A DNA stretch of 29,980 nucleotides from JACDAS01 sp046262415 (GTDB taxonomy: Bacteria > Actinomycetota > Thermoleophilia > Gaiellales > Gaiellaceae): assembly GCA_046262415.1 (NCBI GenBank), contig JBHEMU010000066.1, positions 1 to 29,980 on the forward strand. Reading direction: 5' to 3'. The position numbers were made by a program, and so were the translations under genes. Shown here one piece after another: positions 6,193 to 15,234 of this stretch. The first letter of the stretch is position 1, and each line of letters opens with the position of its first letter. The notes beneath the pieces are model-generated. The model searched no databases. It had not been told where the DNA came from and saw only the letters and a list, made by a program, of their open reading frames with translations.

Positions 6193-8246
6193 GGACCCCG
6201 GTCCTCCGGCGGCGGGGGCGGCTCGGCCGGCAGCGTCGGCACCGTCTCGGTCGGCACCGTCTCGGTCGGCACGGTGTCCGTGGGGACGGTGTCCGTAGGC
6301 ACCGTCTCGGTCGGCACGGTGTCCGTCGGCGGCGCCACGAAGCGCCCGACGATGATCGTGACTGCCGACCCCGGCGGCGCCGGCTCGCCCGCGCCGGGAT
6401 CCTGCGAGAGCACGATGCGATCCTCGTTCGGATCCTCGGTCTCCTGGATCTCGACGGCGATCCGGAAGCCCGCGTCGCGGAGGATCACCGCGGCCGTGCG
6501 CCGGTCGAGCGTGGTCACGTCGGGCACCTCGATCTCCTGCGGGCCCTCCGAGACGCTGAGCGTGACGGTCGAGCCGGGCGGAGCGAGGGTGTTGCCCTCG
6601 GGCTGCTGCGCGATCACCGTGCCCTCGGGCTCGTCCGACTCGACGTCCTCGCGCGCGACCGCGAAGCCCTGCCCCTGGAGCTGTCCGAGCGCCTCGTCGT
6701 AGGGGAGCCGGATCACCGAGGGGACGGTGACGGGCTCCGGACCCTTCGACACGTTGATGCGGACGCTCGACCCCTTGACGACGACCTCGCCGGGGCCGGG
6801 GTCCTGGCCGGTCACGGTGCCCTCCTCCGCGTCGGAGTTGAGGTAGAAGATCTTGTACTCCAGGCCGACGTCCTTCAGGGCCGCGACGGCGTCGGTGGCG
6901 CTCGAGCCCCTGACGTCCGGCACCCTGACCCGCTCCTTCCCGGTCGACACGACGATGCGGACGGTGCTGTCCCTGGGGACGCGGTCTCCGTCTTCGGGCT
7001 GCTGGTCGAACACGATCCCCGCCGCGACGCTCCCGTGGGCCGACCGGAAGACCTTCGCCTTGAGCCCCTTCTCCTCGATCTTCGCGACCGCCAGCTTGGC
7101 GGCGATCCCCTCGACCAGCGGCACGGTGACCGGCTTGTTCGCGTTCAGCTGATCCTGGATCTGATCCCACAGCAGCCACCCGGCGACGCCGGCGGCGACG
7201 ACGAGGCCGAGCGCGAGCAGCCACGGCCAGAAGGGCCGGCGGCGAGGCGGCGGTCCCTCGTAGTAGTACTCGCGCGGCGCGGGGGGCATGGGCGGCGCCG
7301 GCCGGACGACGATGTCGGTCGAGGCCCGCGTGATCGCGGTCGGCGCCAGCGCGGCGGCGCCGGCTCCGGCGAGCACGGCCGTCGCCGCTTCGGTCGTCTC
7401 GGGCGAGACCGAGATCCCGCGGGCGACACGGGCGAGGTCGGCGTCCATCTGCTCGGCGCTCTGGTAGCGAGCTGCGGGATCCTTGGCGAGCGCCCGGAGC
7501 ACGATCATGTCGAGGTCGTTCGGGATCTCGGGGCGCTTCGCCGAGGGAGGCTCGGGCGTCGCCGAGAGGTGCTTCATCGCGATCTCGAGCGGCGTCGCGC
7601 CGGTGAACGGCACCGTGCCCGTCAGCATCTCGTAGAGCACCACCCCGACCGAGTAGAGATCCGAGGTCTGGTCGACGGGAGCGCCGCGGGCCTGCTCCGG
7701 CGACAGGTACTGCGCGGTGCCGATGATCGAGCCGACCTCGGTCATCTGGCTGGCGCCGGAGCGTGCGATGCCGAAGTCGGTCACCTTGACGCGCCCGTCC
7801 GGTCCGATCATCACGTTGTGCGGCTTGATGTCGCGGTGCACGATGCCGCCCCGGTGCGCGAAGCCGACCGCGGCGAGGATCTGCCGCGTGTAGTCGATGG
7901 CGACGTGGATCGGCCCCGGCCCGCGGCTGACGATCAGCTCCTTGAGGGTCCGCCCCTCCAGGTACTCCATCGCGATGTAGTAGGAGCCCTCGGCCTCGCC
8001 GCGGTCGTAGATCGAGACGATGTTCGGGTGCGAGAGCCCGGCCGCGTTCTTGGCCTCGCGGCGGAAGCGCTCGACGAACTGCTCGTCGTGCGCGTGCCGG
8101 TCGTTCAGGATCTTGATCGCGACTCGCCGGCCGAGCTCCTGGTCCTCCGCGAGGTAGACGTTGGCCATCCCGCCCGAGCCGAGCTTGCGCACGACGCGGT
8201 AGCGCCCGTCGAAGACCTGGTCGATGAAGGTGTCCACGATCGTCAT
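6189..8246 (-). CDS. pknB: Ser/Thr protein kinase PknB with four PASTA domains
   Basis: A 685-residue transmembrane kinase that senses muropeptides or lipid II outside and phosphorylates cell-wall and division proteins inside. The kinase domain (about 15-275) has the glycine loop GSGGMANV, Lys45, HRDIKPHN with Asp139, DFG at 157-159 and an activation loop with Thr169 and Thr177. One span lies at about 339-360. Four PASTA repeats follow (about 372-643), recognisable by recurring V-P-x-V starts and Q-x-P-x-x-G-x-x-V-x-x-G-S-x-V segments. The tail is a run of TVPT(E/D) repeats and a proline-rich end. The ATG is 14 nt after the pbpA stop. It is the counterpart of the mycobacterial PknB; no pknA is present. 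Confidence 0.95.
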   Translation of the reverse strand: MTIVDTFIDQVFDGRYRVVRKLGSGGMANVYLAEDQELGRRVAIKILNDRHAHDEQFVERFRREAKNAAGLSHPNIVSIYDRGEAEGSYYIAMEYLEGRTLKELIVSRGPGPIHVAIDYTRQILAAVGFAHRGGIVHRDIKPHNVMIGPDGRVKVTDFGIARSGASQMTEVGSIIGTAQYLSPEQARGAPVDQTSDLYSVGVVLYEMLTGTVPFTGATPLEIAMKHLSATPEPPSAKRPEIPNDLDMIVLRALAKDPAARYQSAEQMDADLARVARGISVSPETTEAATAVLAGAGAAALAPTAITRASTDIVVRPAPPMPPAPREYYYEGPPPRRRPFWPWLLALGLVVAAGVAGWLLWDQIQDQLNANKPVTVPLVEGIAAKLAVAKIEEKGLKAKVFRSAHGSVAAGIVFDQQPEDGDRVPRDSTVRIVVSTGKERVRVPDVRGSSATDAVAALKDVGLEYKIFYLNSDAEEGTVTGQDPGPGEVVVKGSSVRINVSKGPEPVTVPSVIRLPYDEALGQLQGQGFAVAREDVESDEPEGTVIAQQPEGNTLAPPGSTVTLSVSEGPQEIEVPDVTTLDRRTAAVILRDAGFRIAVEIQETEDPNEDRIVLSQDPGAGEPAPPGSAVTIIVGRFVAPPTDTVPTETVPTDTVPTDTVPTETVPTETVPTLPAEPPPPPEDRGP
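6238..6327. repeat. Six 15-bp tandem repeats in the pknB tail
   Basis: Six consecutive 15-bp units, each encoding one T-V-P-T-(D/E) step of the extracellular PknB tail. Units differ at a few positions and are all in frame, so unit number can change without breaking the gene. Confidence 0.9.
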
Positions 8247-8260
8247 CGCTGCGCGTGAAT

Positions 8261-9748
8261 CTAGGAGTTCGACCCGCCGGACAGGAGTGCCTGCATGACC
8301 TCGCGCGCGATCGGGGCCGCCGTGCCTCCGCCGGTGCCGTCCTGGTTCTCGAGGAAGACCGCGATCGCCACCCGGGGCGAGTCGACGGGCGCGAAGGCGA
8401 TGAAGGACGTCGTGTTCCGGCCCGGCCTGCCCGTCTCGGCCGTGCCGGTCTTGCCGGCGACGCGGACGCCGGAGATCTGCGCGGCGGTGCCCGTGCCGCT
8501 GGCCACGGCCCGCTCCATCATCGCCGCGAGCGCGCGCGCCGACTCGACCTCGATCGCCCGCCCGAGCTCCCGGGGCCTGCGCCGGGAGACCGTCTTGCGA
8601 TCCGGCGCGACGACGCGCTCGACCACGTAGGGCTCCATCACGACGCCGCCGTTCGCGACCGCCGCCGCGAGCATCGCCATCTGGAGCGGGGTCACGAGCA
8701 GGCGCTCCTGCCCGAAGGCGAAGCGGCCGGCGTCGACCTGGAAGCCGTCCTTCGGCCTGAACAGGGCCGTCCCCTGATAGAGGCCGCTCGGCGCCCGCTC
8801 GTTGACCGGCGTCTCGAGCGGAGGCACCGAGTAGAAGCCGAACCGCTTCGCGTACTCGATCAGAAGCAGCGGGCCCAGCCGGTTGCCGAGCTGGCAGAAC
8901 ACCGAGTTGATCGAGTACTGGAGGGCGGTCGCGAAGTCGACCGTCCCGTAGACGGCCGGGCCGCTCTGGTCGGAGTAGTTCGAGACGCGCTTGCCGTACT
9001 CGATGCAGTAGCCGGGATCGTGGAAGGTCGACGAGGGCGTGAAGCGGCCGGAGTCGAGGGCGGCGGCAGCCGTCAGCACCTTGAAGGTCGAGCCGGGGAT
9101 GTACAGGCCGTCCGTGGCCCGGTTGAGGAGCGCAGCCGCCGGCTCGCAGCCCGCCCGCACGCGCGTGATCTCGCCGAAGCGGCGCTCGACCAGGTTCGGG
9201 TCGTACGTCGGCGCAGAGGCCATGACGAGGACGCGGCCGGTCGCGGGCTCGAGGGCCACGAGGGCTCCGCACTGGCCCGCGAGCAGGCGGTTCGCGAGCG
9301 CCTGGGCCGGCGCGTCCAGCGTCAGCTTGAGGGTGTTGCCCTTGATCGTGGCCCCGCGCAGGCGGTCGAGCGTGGTCGTCAGCACCGTCTCGAGGTTCTT
9401 GTTCGATGCGATCAGGTAGTCGTTCTGAGACCGCTCCAGGCCCGCCCGGGAGCGCGACTGCGTCGAGTACCCCACGACGTGCGGCGCGAGGCTTCCGGCC
9501 GGGTAGCGGCGGAAGTAGAGCGTCCGGCCCTGGACCCGCCGCGCGCGGTTCGCCGCCAGGATCGTGCGCCCGTCGGCGGCGTAGATCGGCCCGCGCCTGA
9601 TCGTGAACTGCGCCACCACCTTGATCGCGTTGTCCTGCCGGTCGGCGAGCCCCGCGGCCGCCCACGTCTGCCAGTAGGTGGTCGCTGCGATCAGCGCGAT
9701 CAGCAGCACGAGGGAGGCGACGGCGAGGCGGGTGATCTGGCGGTTCAC
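8261..9748 (-). CDS. pbpA: Class B penicillin-binding protein (transpeptidase)
   Basis: A 495-residue peptidoglycan transpeptidase of the PbpA type. It has one N-terminal membrane anchor (about 7-29), a dimerisation region starting at RRGPIYAADGRTIL, and the transpeptidase domain with S220-TFK (SxxK), S279-I-N (SxN) and K433-TGT motifs. It cross-links peptide stems outside the membrane and would partner with the RodA glycosyltransferase encoded just upstream. The GTG start at 9748 overlaps the rodA stop by 4 nt (GTGA), fitting translational coupling. Length and motif spacing match mycobacterial PbpA. It is sometimes annotated as FtsI-like; the gene order favours PbpA. Confidence 0.93.
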   Translation of the reverse strand: MNRQITRLAVASLVLLIALIAATTYWQTWAAAGLADRQDNAIKVVAQFTIRRGPIYAADGRTILAANRARRVQGRTLYFRRYPAGSLAPHVVGYSTQSRSRAGLERSQNDYLIASNKNLETVLTTTLDRLRGATIKGNTLKLTLDAPAQALANRLLAGQCGALVALEPATGRVLVMASAPTYDPNLVERRFGEITRVRAGCEPAAALLNRATDGLYIPGSTFKVLTAAAALDSGRFTPSSTFHDPGYCIEYGKRVSNYSDQSGPAVYGTVDFATALQYSINSVFCQLGNRLGPLLLIEYAKRFGFYSVPPLETPVNERAPSGLYQGTALFRPKDGFQVDAGRFAFGQERLLVTPLQMAMLAAAVANGGVVMEPYVVERVVAPDRKTVSRRRPRELGRAIEVESARALAAMMERAVASGTGTAAQISGVRVAGKTGTAETGRPGRNTTSFIAFAPVDSPRVAIAVFLENQDGTGGGTAAPIAREVMQALLSGGSNS

Positions 9749-11049
9749 AGGCGCCTCGTGTTCGCCCGGTCCGAGACGAGCAGGAGGCCCGCGAGCAGGA
9801 CGAAGTTGGCGACGACGCTCGACCCCCCGTAGCTGACGAAGGGGAGCGTGATCCCGGTCAGCGGGATCAGGCGCAGGATGCCGCCGACGATGATGAACGT
9901 CTGCAGCGCGAACCCGAAGGTGAGCCCGGCCGCGAGCAGCTTCGAGAACCCGTCCTCGGCGAGCAGGGCGATCCTGAAGCCGCGCAGCGTGAACAGCATG
10001 TAGACGAGCAGCAGGGCGGAGGCGCCCACGAGGCCGAGCTCCTGCGCGAGCGCCGAGTAGATGAAGTCGGTCTTCAGGTCCGGGATCAGCGGCTCGCCCG
10101 TCGTACCCACGAACGTCCCCTGGCCGAGGCCCGTGCCGCCGAACTGCCCGTTGGCGATCGAGTAGATCGACTTCACGAGCTGGTAGCTCGCGCAGTCCTG
10201 ACGGGGCACCATCTTCCCGTTCTGGGCGCAGTAGACGGCCGAGTCCGTCCACGGCTCGCGCCAGATCGTGACCCGCGACTCGACGTGGGCGAGCAGCCGG
10301 TAGGCGACCGAGGCGCCCGCGGCGAAGAGCGCGAGGCCCACGCCCACGTACAGGAGCCGGGCGGTCGCGACGTACAGCATCGCCAGGAAGATCCCGAAGT
10401 AGAGGAGCGCGCTGCCGATGTCCTTCGTCTCGACGAGGACGAGCATGGCGGCGCCCCAGATCAGGAGCAGCGGCCCGAGGTCCTTGAGCCGCCCCTGTGC
10501 CAGCACCTCCCGCTTGTCGCGCAGGTAGGCGGCCAGGAAGACGATCAGGAGGATCTTGGCCAGCTCGCCGGGCTGGAACTGGAACGACCCGACCTGCACC
10601 CACAGCCTGGCGCCGTTGATCGTCTCGCCGATCCCGGGGAGGGCCGGCAGCGCGAGCAACGCGATCGCGGCGAGGCCGACGACGTACTTGTACCGCTCCA
10701 ACCGCCGGTAGTCGCGCCGGAGCGCGAGGAGGGTCGCCGCCAGCAGCGAGACCGCGACGACGATCCAGATCCCCTGGCGGAAGGCGTCGTCGGGATCGAG
10801 ACGGTAGATCTCGATCACGCCCACCGCTGCGAGCAGGCCGGCCATCGGCAGGACGTAGGGATCGGCCTGCGGGACGGTGAAGCGGACGACGAGGTGCGCC
10901 GCCAGGAAGACGGCGAGGAAGAAGATCCCGTAGGAGAGCGAGCCGCTCGAGAGCAGGTCCTGGCCGGCGATGTAGACGCTCGCGAAGCCGATCCCGGTGA
11001 GGACGGCGACGAACAGCAGGTACCCGAGCTCGCGGTTGCGCAGTGTCAC
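9745..11049 (-). CDS. rodA: SEDS peptidoglycan glycosyltransferase (RodA/FtsW)
   Basis: A 434-residue polytopic membrane protein of the SEDS family, which polymerises lipid II into glycan strands. About ten membrane spans are visible. Family motifs include GARLWVQVGSFQFQPGELAK, ETKDIGSALLYFG, NGQFGGTGLGQGTF, the TDFIYSALAQELGL segment and the C-terminal LTGITLPFVSYGGSS. The loop after the glycine-rich part contains an extra Cys-containing stretch (VYCAQNGKMVPRQDCAS) that may be a disulfide-closed outer loop. The GTG start overlaps the pstP stop by 4 nt and the stop overlaps pbpA. The position between pstP and pbpA supports RodA over FtsW. Confidence 0.92.
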   Translation of the reverse strand: MTLRNRELGYLLFVAVLTGIGFASVYIAGQDLLSSGSLSYGIFFLAVFLAAHLVVRFTVPQADPYVLPMAGLLAAVGVIEIYRLDPDDAFRQGIWIVVAVSLLAATLLALRRDYRRLERYKYVVGLAAIALLALPALPGIGETINGARLWVQVGSFQFQPGELAKILLIVFLAAYLRDKREVLAQGRLKDLGPLLLIWGAAMLVLVETKDIGSALLYFGIFLAMLYVATARLLYVGVGLALFAAGASVAYRLLAHVESRVTIWREPWTDSAVYCAQNGKMVPRQDCASYQLVKSIYSIANGQFGGTGLGQGTFVGTTGEPLIPDLKTDFIYSALAQELGLVGASALLLVYMLFTLRGFRIALLAEDGFSKLLAAGLTFGFALQTFIIVGGILRLIPLTGITLPFVSYGGSSVVANFVLLAGLLLVSDRANTRRL

Positions 11050-12191
11050 GGGATCACGTCGGCCTCGAGGACGCGCACCTCGCGCAGGGCGCGCTGCTTG
11101 CCGACCAGGTCATGGTCGAAGAGGCTCGCGCGCTCGGACCTCGAGAGCTGGGCGGCGAGCAGGCGTGAGCTGACGTAGACGCTCCGGTAGAGGCGGATCC
11201 CGACGACGTCGTAGGGAACGCCCTGGTACACGGCGACCCGGCCGTCGGGCTCGGCGCCGACGAAGTGGGCGCGCGAGAGTCCCCACAGGGCGAGCAGGCT
11301 GGCGGCGGCGAGGAGCGCCGTCAGGATCAGGGCGGCGGCGAGCAGCCGCCGCCGGCGCGGCCTCGTGTCTGCCCGGCGCTCGTCCCAGCCGTCGTCGGCC
11401 CACTCCACGGCGGTGTCGCCGAGACCCGAGAGGGTGTCCTCCTCCACCTCCCGGGGCGCGGCCTCCACCGTGTCGCCGACGCTGCCGGTGGGCTCGAACA
11501 GCACGACGGTGATGTTGTCCTCGCCTCCCCCCCGGTTGGCGGCGACGACGAGGGCCTTCGCGGCCGCGTCCAGGTCGCCCCGGTTGCGTTCGAGCGTCGA
11601 CCTGATCGCCTCGTCGGAGACCATCGAGCTGAGCCCGTCCGAGGCGAGCAGGAAGAGGTCGCCCTCCTCGACGGCCACGGTGAACGTGTCCACGTCGACG
11701 GCCGGCTCGGTGCCGAGCGCGCGCGTGATCACGGAGCGCTGCGGATGCGCCTCGGCCTCCTCGGGCGAGAGCTTCCCGCTTCGCATCAGCTCGCCCACCA
11801 GCGAGTGGTCGTCGGTCAGCTGCTCGAGCGTCCCGGCCCGCAGCCTGTAGGCGCGCGAGTCGCCGACGTGCCCGATCGTGACCTGCCCGTCCTCGACGAG
11901 GGCGACCGTCATCGTCGTCCCCATCCCCGAAGCCGCCGCGTCCTCGCTCGCGCGCCGGTGGACGCGCCGGTTGGCCTCCTGGATCAGCGCTCGGACGCGC
12001 GCCTCGGCCGGCTCGCCGGAGCGGCCGCCCTCCCGCACGACCGCCGCCGCGAGGCGCGAGGCGACCTCGCCCGCCTGCGCGCCGCCCATCCCGTCGGCGA
12101 TCGCGTAGAGCGGGGGCTGGCAGACGAAGGCGTCCTCGTTGCGCCGCCGCCGCCGGCCGGGGTCGGTCAGGCTCGCGCTGCGGCCGGTCAC
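11046..12191 (-). CDS. pstP: PP2C-family Ser/Thr phosphatase
   Basis: A 381-residue membrane-anchored phosphatase that would remove phosphates from PknB and its targets. The catalytic domain (about 1-235) has metal-binding residues in RRNEDA (Asp20), ADGMGG (Asp33), GHVGDSRAYRL, SDGLS (Asp185) and GGGEDNITVV (Asp225). A charged linker leads to one membrane span at about 283-304 and an outer domain of roughly 75 residues without recognised motifs. This matches mycobacterial PstP in layout, though the outer part is shorter. The GTG at 12191 overlaps the fhaB stop by 4 nt and the stop overlaps rodA. Confidence 0.94.
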   Translation of the reverse strand: MTGRSASLTDPGRRRRRNEDAFVCQPPLYAIADGMGGAQAGEVASRLAAAVVREGGRSGEPAEARVRALIQEANRRVHRRASEDAAASGMGTTMTVALVEDGQVTIGHVGDSRAYRLRAGTLEQLTDDHSLVGELMRSGKLSPEEAEAHPQRSVITRALGTEPAVDVDTFTVAVEEGDLFLLASDGLSSMVSDEAIRSTLERNRGDLDAAAKALVVAANRGGGEDNITVVLFEPTGSVGDTVEAAPREVEEDTLSGLGDTAVEWADDGWDERRADTRPRRRRLLAAALILTALLAAASLLALWGLSRAHFVGAEPDGRVAVYQGVPYDVVGIRLYRSVYVSSRLLAAQLSRSERASLFDHDLVGKQRALREVRVLEADVIP

Positions 12192-12679
12192 TGCTCGAAG
12201 CGTAGGTCGGTCTGGCCGATCCGCACCACGTCCCCCGGCCGCAGCCGGCGGGCCTGGGACAGCCGAGCGCCATTGACGTAGGTCCCGTTGGTGGAGCCTG
12301 CGTCCTCGACCCAGACCCCGTCGCGGCGCGGCTCGAAGCGGGCGTGCCGGGCCGAGGCGAAGTCGTCGCGCTCGATCTGGACGTCGTTCTGCTGGCCGCG
12401 GCCGACGGTGATCGGCGCCGAGTCCAGGACCCGCTCGGTGCCGACGTCGATCGCCGGGCTCGCGAGGACGACGAGCCGGCCGGTCGGGAGGGCCGAGCGG
12501 CCGATCAGCTGCCGGGCCTGGTGCGGCGGGAGCACCATGCTCTCCTGCGGCAGGCGCAGGTCGCGGCTCGCCGTCCGCACGATCCGCCAGATGAAGAGAT
12601 AGAGCAGCACCAGGAAGGCCGCCTTGAGCATGAGCAGAGCCTCCTCGACGGCGATCGAGGCGGCGGTGAGAGCCGTCAA
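12188..12679 (-). CDS. fhaB: FHA-domain membrane protein FhaB (FipA-like)
   Basis: A 163-residue protein with an N-terminal membrane segment (about 16-34, LMLKAAFLVLLYLFIW) and a C-terminal FHA domain (about 88-163) that binds phosphothreonine. FHA landmarks are TVGRGQQNDV, SARHA and STNGTYVNG, all intact. In mycobacteria the equivalent protein links PknB signalling to division. The start is TTG at 12679, overlapping the fhaA stop by 4 nt (TTGA); the next in-frame ATG would cut into the membrane segment. The stop overlaps pstP. Confidence 0.9.
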   Translation of the reverse strand: MTALTAASIAVEEALLMLKAAFLVLLYLFIWRIVRTASRDLRLPQESMVLPPHQARQLIGRSALPTGRLVVLASPAIDVGTERVLDSAPITVGRGQQNDVQIERDDFASARHARFEPRRDGVWVEDAGSTNGTYVNGARLSQARRLRPGDVVRIGQTDLRFEQ

Positions 12680-13452
12680 GGCAGTTCCCGGCCGAACGTC
12701 AGCTCTGTCGACCCGAGCACGATCGTGTCGCCGTTCTCCAGCTTCGCGCGCGCGGCCCGGCGCCCGTTCACGACCATCCCGTTGGTCGAGTCGAGGTCGA
12801 CAGCCCAGTACGAGGCGCCCTCCTGCCGGACCTCGGCGTGGCGCCTGGACACGTTCGGGTCACCGAGCTGGATGTCGCACTCCTTCGAGCGGCCGATCAC
12901 GACCCGGCGCTTGTCGACCTCGTGTCGCGTGCCCTCGACGGTGAGGCTGACCAGCTCGCGCGCGACGCCCAGCTCGAGCGGCGAGGCGGCCTCGGCTTCG
13001 GGCTGCCTGGGCCGGTAGATCATCGTCGCGCCCGGCTCGGCCTGCGCGGGCGGCGCGCCGTCGGCCGGCTGCTCGGCGCGGGCGGTGTGCACCATGCGGG
13101 TGGCGATCCCGAACTCGCCGACCGTCAGGTCGTCGTCGGTCTCCATCAGCACGGCGGGGGCCGAGAGCGTCGCGTAGCCCTCGCGGCGCGCGTGCTCGGC
13201 CAGGTACTCCTGCAGCTCTCCGCGGAGTTCCTCCTCGTAGCTCGTGAACTGCTCGCGGTCCTCGGGGCACAGGTACACGGTGTACTCGTTCGGGACGTAC
13301 ACGCGCGAGACCGAGATCATCCGGTGCTCGTCCATCTCCTTCACGAGCTTGCGCGCCAGCTCCACCGGCTGGACGTTGGTGCGGAAGGCGCGGCCGAAGA
13401 TGCCCTCGAAGAGCCCCTCCAGCTTCTGCTCGATGGTGCGGAGAACGCTCAC
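12676..13452 (-). CDS. fhaA: FHA-domain protein FhaA (DUF3662-FHA)
   Basis: A 258-residue soluble protein. Residues 1-120 form the DUF3662 domain (MSVLRTIEQKLEGLFEGIFG, then VQPVELARKLVKEMD), and a flexible Pro/Ala linker leads to an FHA domain at about 178-256 (VIGRSKECDI, VSRRHAEV, STNGMVVNG). The mycobacterial counterpart binds the phosphorylated pseudokinase domain of MviN/MurJ and restrains peptidoglycan synthesis. It is the first gene of the chained block fhaA-fhaB-pstP-rodA-pbpA. The GTG start has a TAGCCT box 6 nt upstream and no ribosome binding site. The linker is shorter than in mycobacterial FhaA. Confidence 0.94.
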   Translation of the reverse strand: MSVLRTIEQKLEGLFEGIFGRAFRTNVQPVELARKLVKEMDEHRMISVSRVYVPNEYTVYLCPEDREQFTSYEEELRGELQEYLAEHARREGYATLSAPAVLMETDDDLTVGEFGIATRMVHTARAEQPADGAPPAQAEPGATMIYRPRQPEAEAASPLELGVARELVSLTVEGTRHEVDKRRVVIGRSKECDIQLGDPNVSRRHAEVRQEGASYWAVDLDSTNGMVVNGRRAARAKLENGDTIVLGSTELTFGRELP

Positions 13453-13464
13453 GGCGCGAGGCTA
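13450..13464 (-). promoter_or_regulatory. Leaderless-type -10 box before fhaA
   Basis: On the minus strand TAGCCT (13464-13459) is followed by 6 nt and the fhaA GTG (13452-13450). There is no ribosome binding site in the 26-nt gap between the upstream kinase and fhaA, and no clear -35 box. Confidence 0.45.
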
Positions 13465-13478
13465 GCTTCCGGCTGAGT

Positions 13479-15146
13479 CTAGCGCCCGGGGGAAAGACGC
13501 CCGGGAAGGCAGATTCGCACCACGTCGAGCACGCGCGCGGGGTGCACCCGACCCGCGACCAGCCAGAGCCAGATCGCCCAGGCCGAGACCGTCACCGGGA
13601 CGGGGTCGAGCCGCACGTCCGGCCCGAGGAGCGCGGCGAGCATGCCGCCCGCGAGGACGGCGCTCCACCAGGGACCGTGCCTGCGCGCCACGGGGAGGAG
13701 CGCCGCCGCGGCTCCCAGCACGATCGCCTCGCGCACGAGGGCCGGCTGGTCGAGCAGCGCGCGCCCGAGGACGGCTGCGACCTCCCCGGGCTGCTCGGTG
13801 CCGCCGAGGCGCAGAGCGGCGGGAGGCTCCCCATCGGTGAGCGGCATCGACCGGTGCGCGAGCCCCGCGGTCAGTCCCGCCACCAGCACTCCGGCTGCTC
13901 CGAGGAGCGCGCGATTGGCGACTCCGCGACAGCGCTCGACTACGAGCGGGAGCAGCGCGAGCGCGGCAAGGGGCGCCGCCAGCGGGCCCGCCGCGACGAG
14001 CAGTCCGTCGCCGGGCCGCCGCCAGAAGAGCGCCAGCCACGTCAGGGCGACGGCCGCGTAGACCACGGCCAGCCCGACGGACAGGTTGCCGAGCGGCAGG
14101 ACCGGCACGGCGAGCGTGAGCGCGAGCGCGCTCCGGATGTGCAGGAACGCGAACAGGGCCGCGACCCCGGCCAGGACGGGCGGCCAGGGGGAGGGGTAGA
14201 AGGGGAGCGCAGAGGCCCCGTAGCCGGCCGCTGCGGCCGCGAGGCAGGCCGCGGCGGCGTCGGCGGCGCGACGGGGAACGGCGATCCGCGGCAACGCGAA
14301 GCCCGGGGAGCGGCGGCCTCGCGCCGCTGCGGCCCGGCGCAGGCCTCCCACGAGCTTCGCCGCCGGGGGCCGGCGCGACGGGTCGGCCGCGAGCGCTCTG
14401 TCGACGAGGTCGGTCAGCTGCCCCGGCAGATCGGGGCGCGCGGAGGCCAGTTGCGGCGCACCCGACTGGATCGCGCGGGCGGTGCCGAGCAGGGACGGCC
14501 GCCAGAAGGGGTGCCGCCCCGCCAGTCCTTCCCACAGCAGGACGCCCACGGCCCACACGTCCGCGGCGGGGCTCGCCTTGCGACCCCGCAGGCGCTCCGG
14601 CGAGATGTACGCGAGCGTGCCGGGTACGTCGCCGACGGCGGTGAGCGTCTCCTCCTCGTTGATCAGCGCCAGGCCGAAGTCCAGCAGCCGGACGGAGAGG
14701 TGCGGCCCGTCCACGAGCAGGACGTTCGAGGGCTTGACGTCGCGATGGACGATCCCGTGGGCATGTGCGTGCGCGAGGCCCTCGAGGATTTGCATCGCGA
14801 TCTCGAGCACCTCGCCGTCGCCGAGGTCGCCGCGGCGGAGCTCGTCCCGGAGCGTCCGGCCAGGCACGTACTCGTAGGCGATGTAGACGTGCTCGGAATC
14901 GCGGGCGAGCGCGAACGCGCGCAGGCACCGCGGGTGGCGCAGCCTCGCGGCGGTCGCCGCCTCGCGCTCGGCCCGGGAGCCGGCGTTGCCCTCGCGCGGC
15001 ACGATCTTGAGCGCGACCTCGCGCCCGGTCGGCTCGTCGAGTGCGAGCCAGACCGACCCGGAGCCCCCGCTGCCCAGGGGCCTCAGGGGGCGGAACCGGT
15101 CCAGGACGAGCCGCCCCGGGAACCGTGCAGGCGCGGCACCTCCCAT
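13479..15146 (-). CDS. Ser/Thr kinase with polytopic membrane C-terminus
   Basis: A 555-residue protein joining a Hanks-type kinase to a multi-span membrane domain. Kinase motifs are complete: GSGGSGSV glycine loop (25-32), Lys47, HRDVKPSN with Asp136, DFG at 156-158, and an activation segment ending AYISPERL. From about residue 300 to the end there are roughly eight hydrophobic segments rich in Ala, Leu and Val with short loops and no outer sensor domain. The C-terminal part is not a family I recognise. The ATG at 15146 is chosen because it begins shortly before the kinase fold. It lies 26 nt upstream of fhaA, so its substrates may be read by FhaA or FhaB. Confidence 0.88.
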   Translation of the reverse strand: MGGAAPARFPGRLVLDRFRPLRPLGSGGSGSVWLALDEPTGREVALKIVPREGNAGSRAEREAATAARLRHPRCLRAFALARDSEHVYIAYEYVPGRTLRDELRRGDLGDGEVLEIAMQILEGLAHAHAHGIVHRDVKPSNVLLVDGPHLSVRLLDFGLALINEEETLTAVGDVPGTLAYISPERLRGRKASPAADVWAVGVLLWEGLAGRHPFWRPSLLGTARAIQSGAPQLASARPDLPGQLTDLVDRALAADPSRRPPAAKLVGGLRRAAAARGRRSPGFALPRIAVPRRAADAAAACLAAAAAGYGASALPFYPSPWPPVLAGVAALFAFLHIRSALALTLAVPVLPLGNLSVGLAVVYAAVALTWLALFWRRPGDGLLVAAGPLAAPLAALALLPLVVERCRGVANRALLGAAGVLVAGLTAGLAHRSMPLTDGEPPAALRLGGTEQPGEVAAVLGRALLDQPALVREAIVLGAAAALLPVARRHGPWWSAVLAGGMLAALLGPDVRLDPVPVTVSAWAIWLWLVAGRVHPARVLDVVRICLPGRLSPGR

Positions 15147-15234
15147 CACGGGCAGCTTTGGCCGCGGCAGGAGAAAGTCCTTTCCCGGCCGAACAACCCG
15201 GTATGGTGCCCCGAGTTTCGCCTCCGGACCGACC

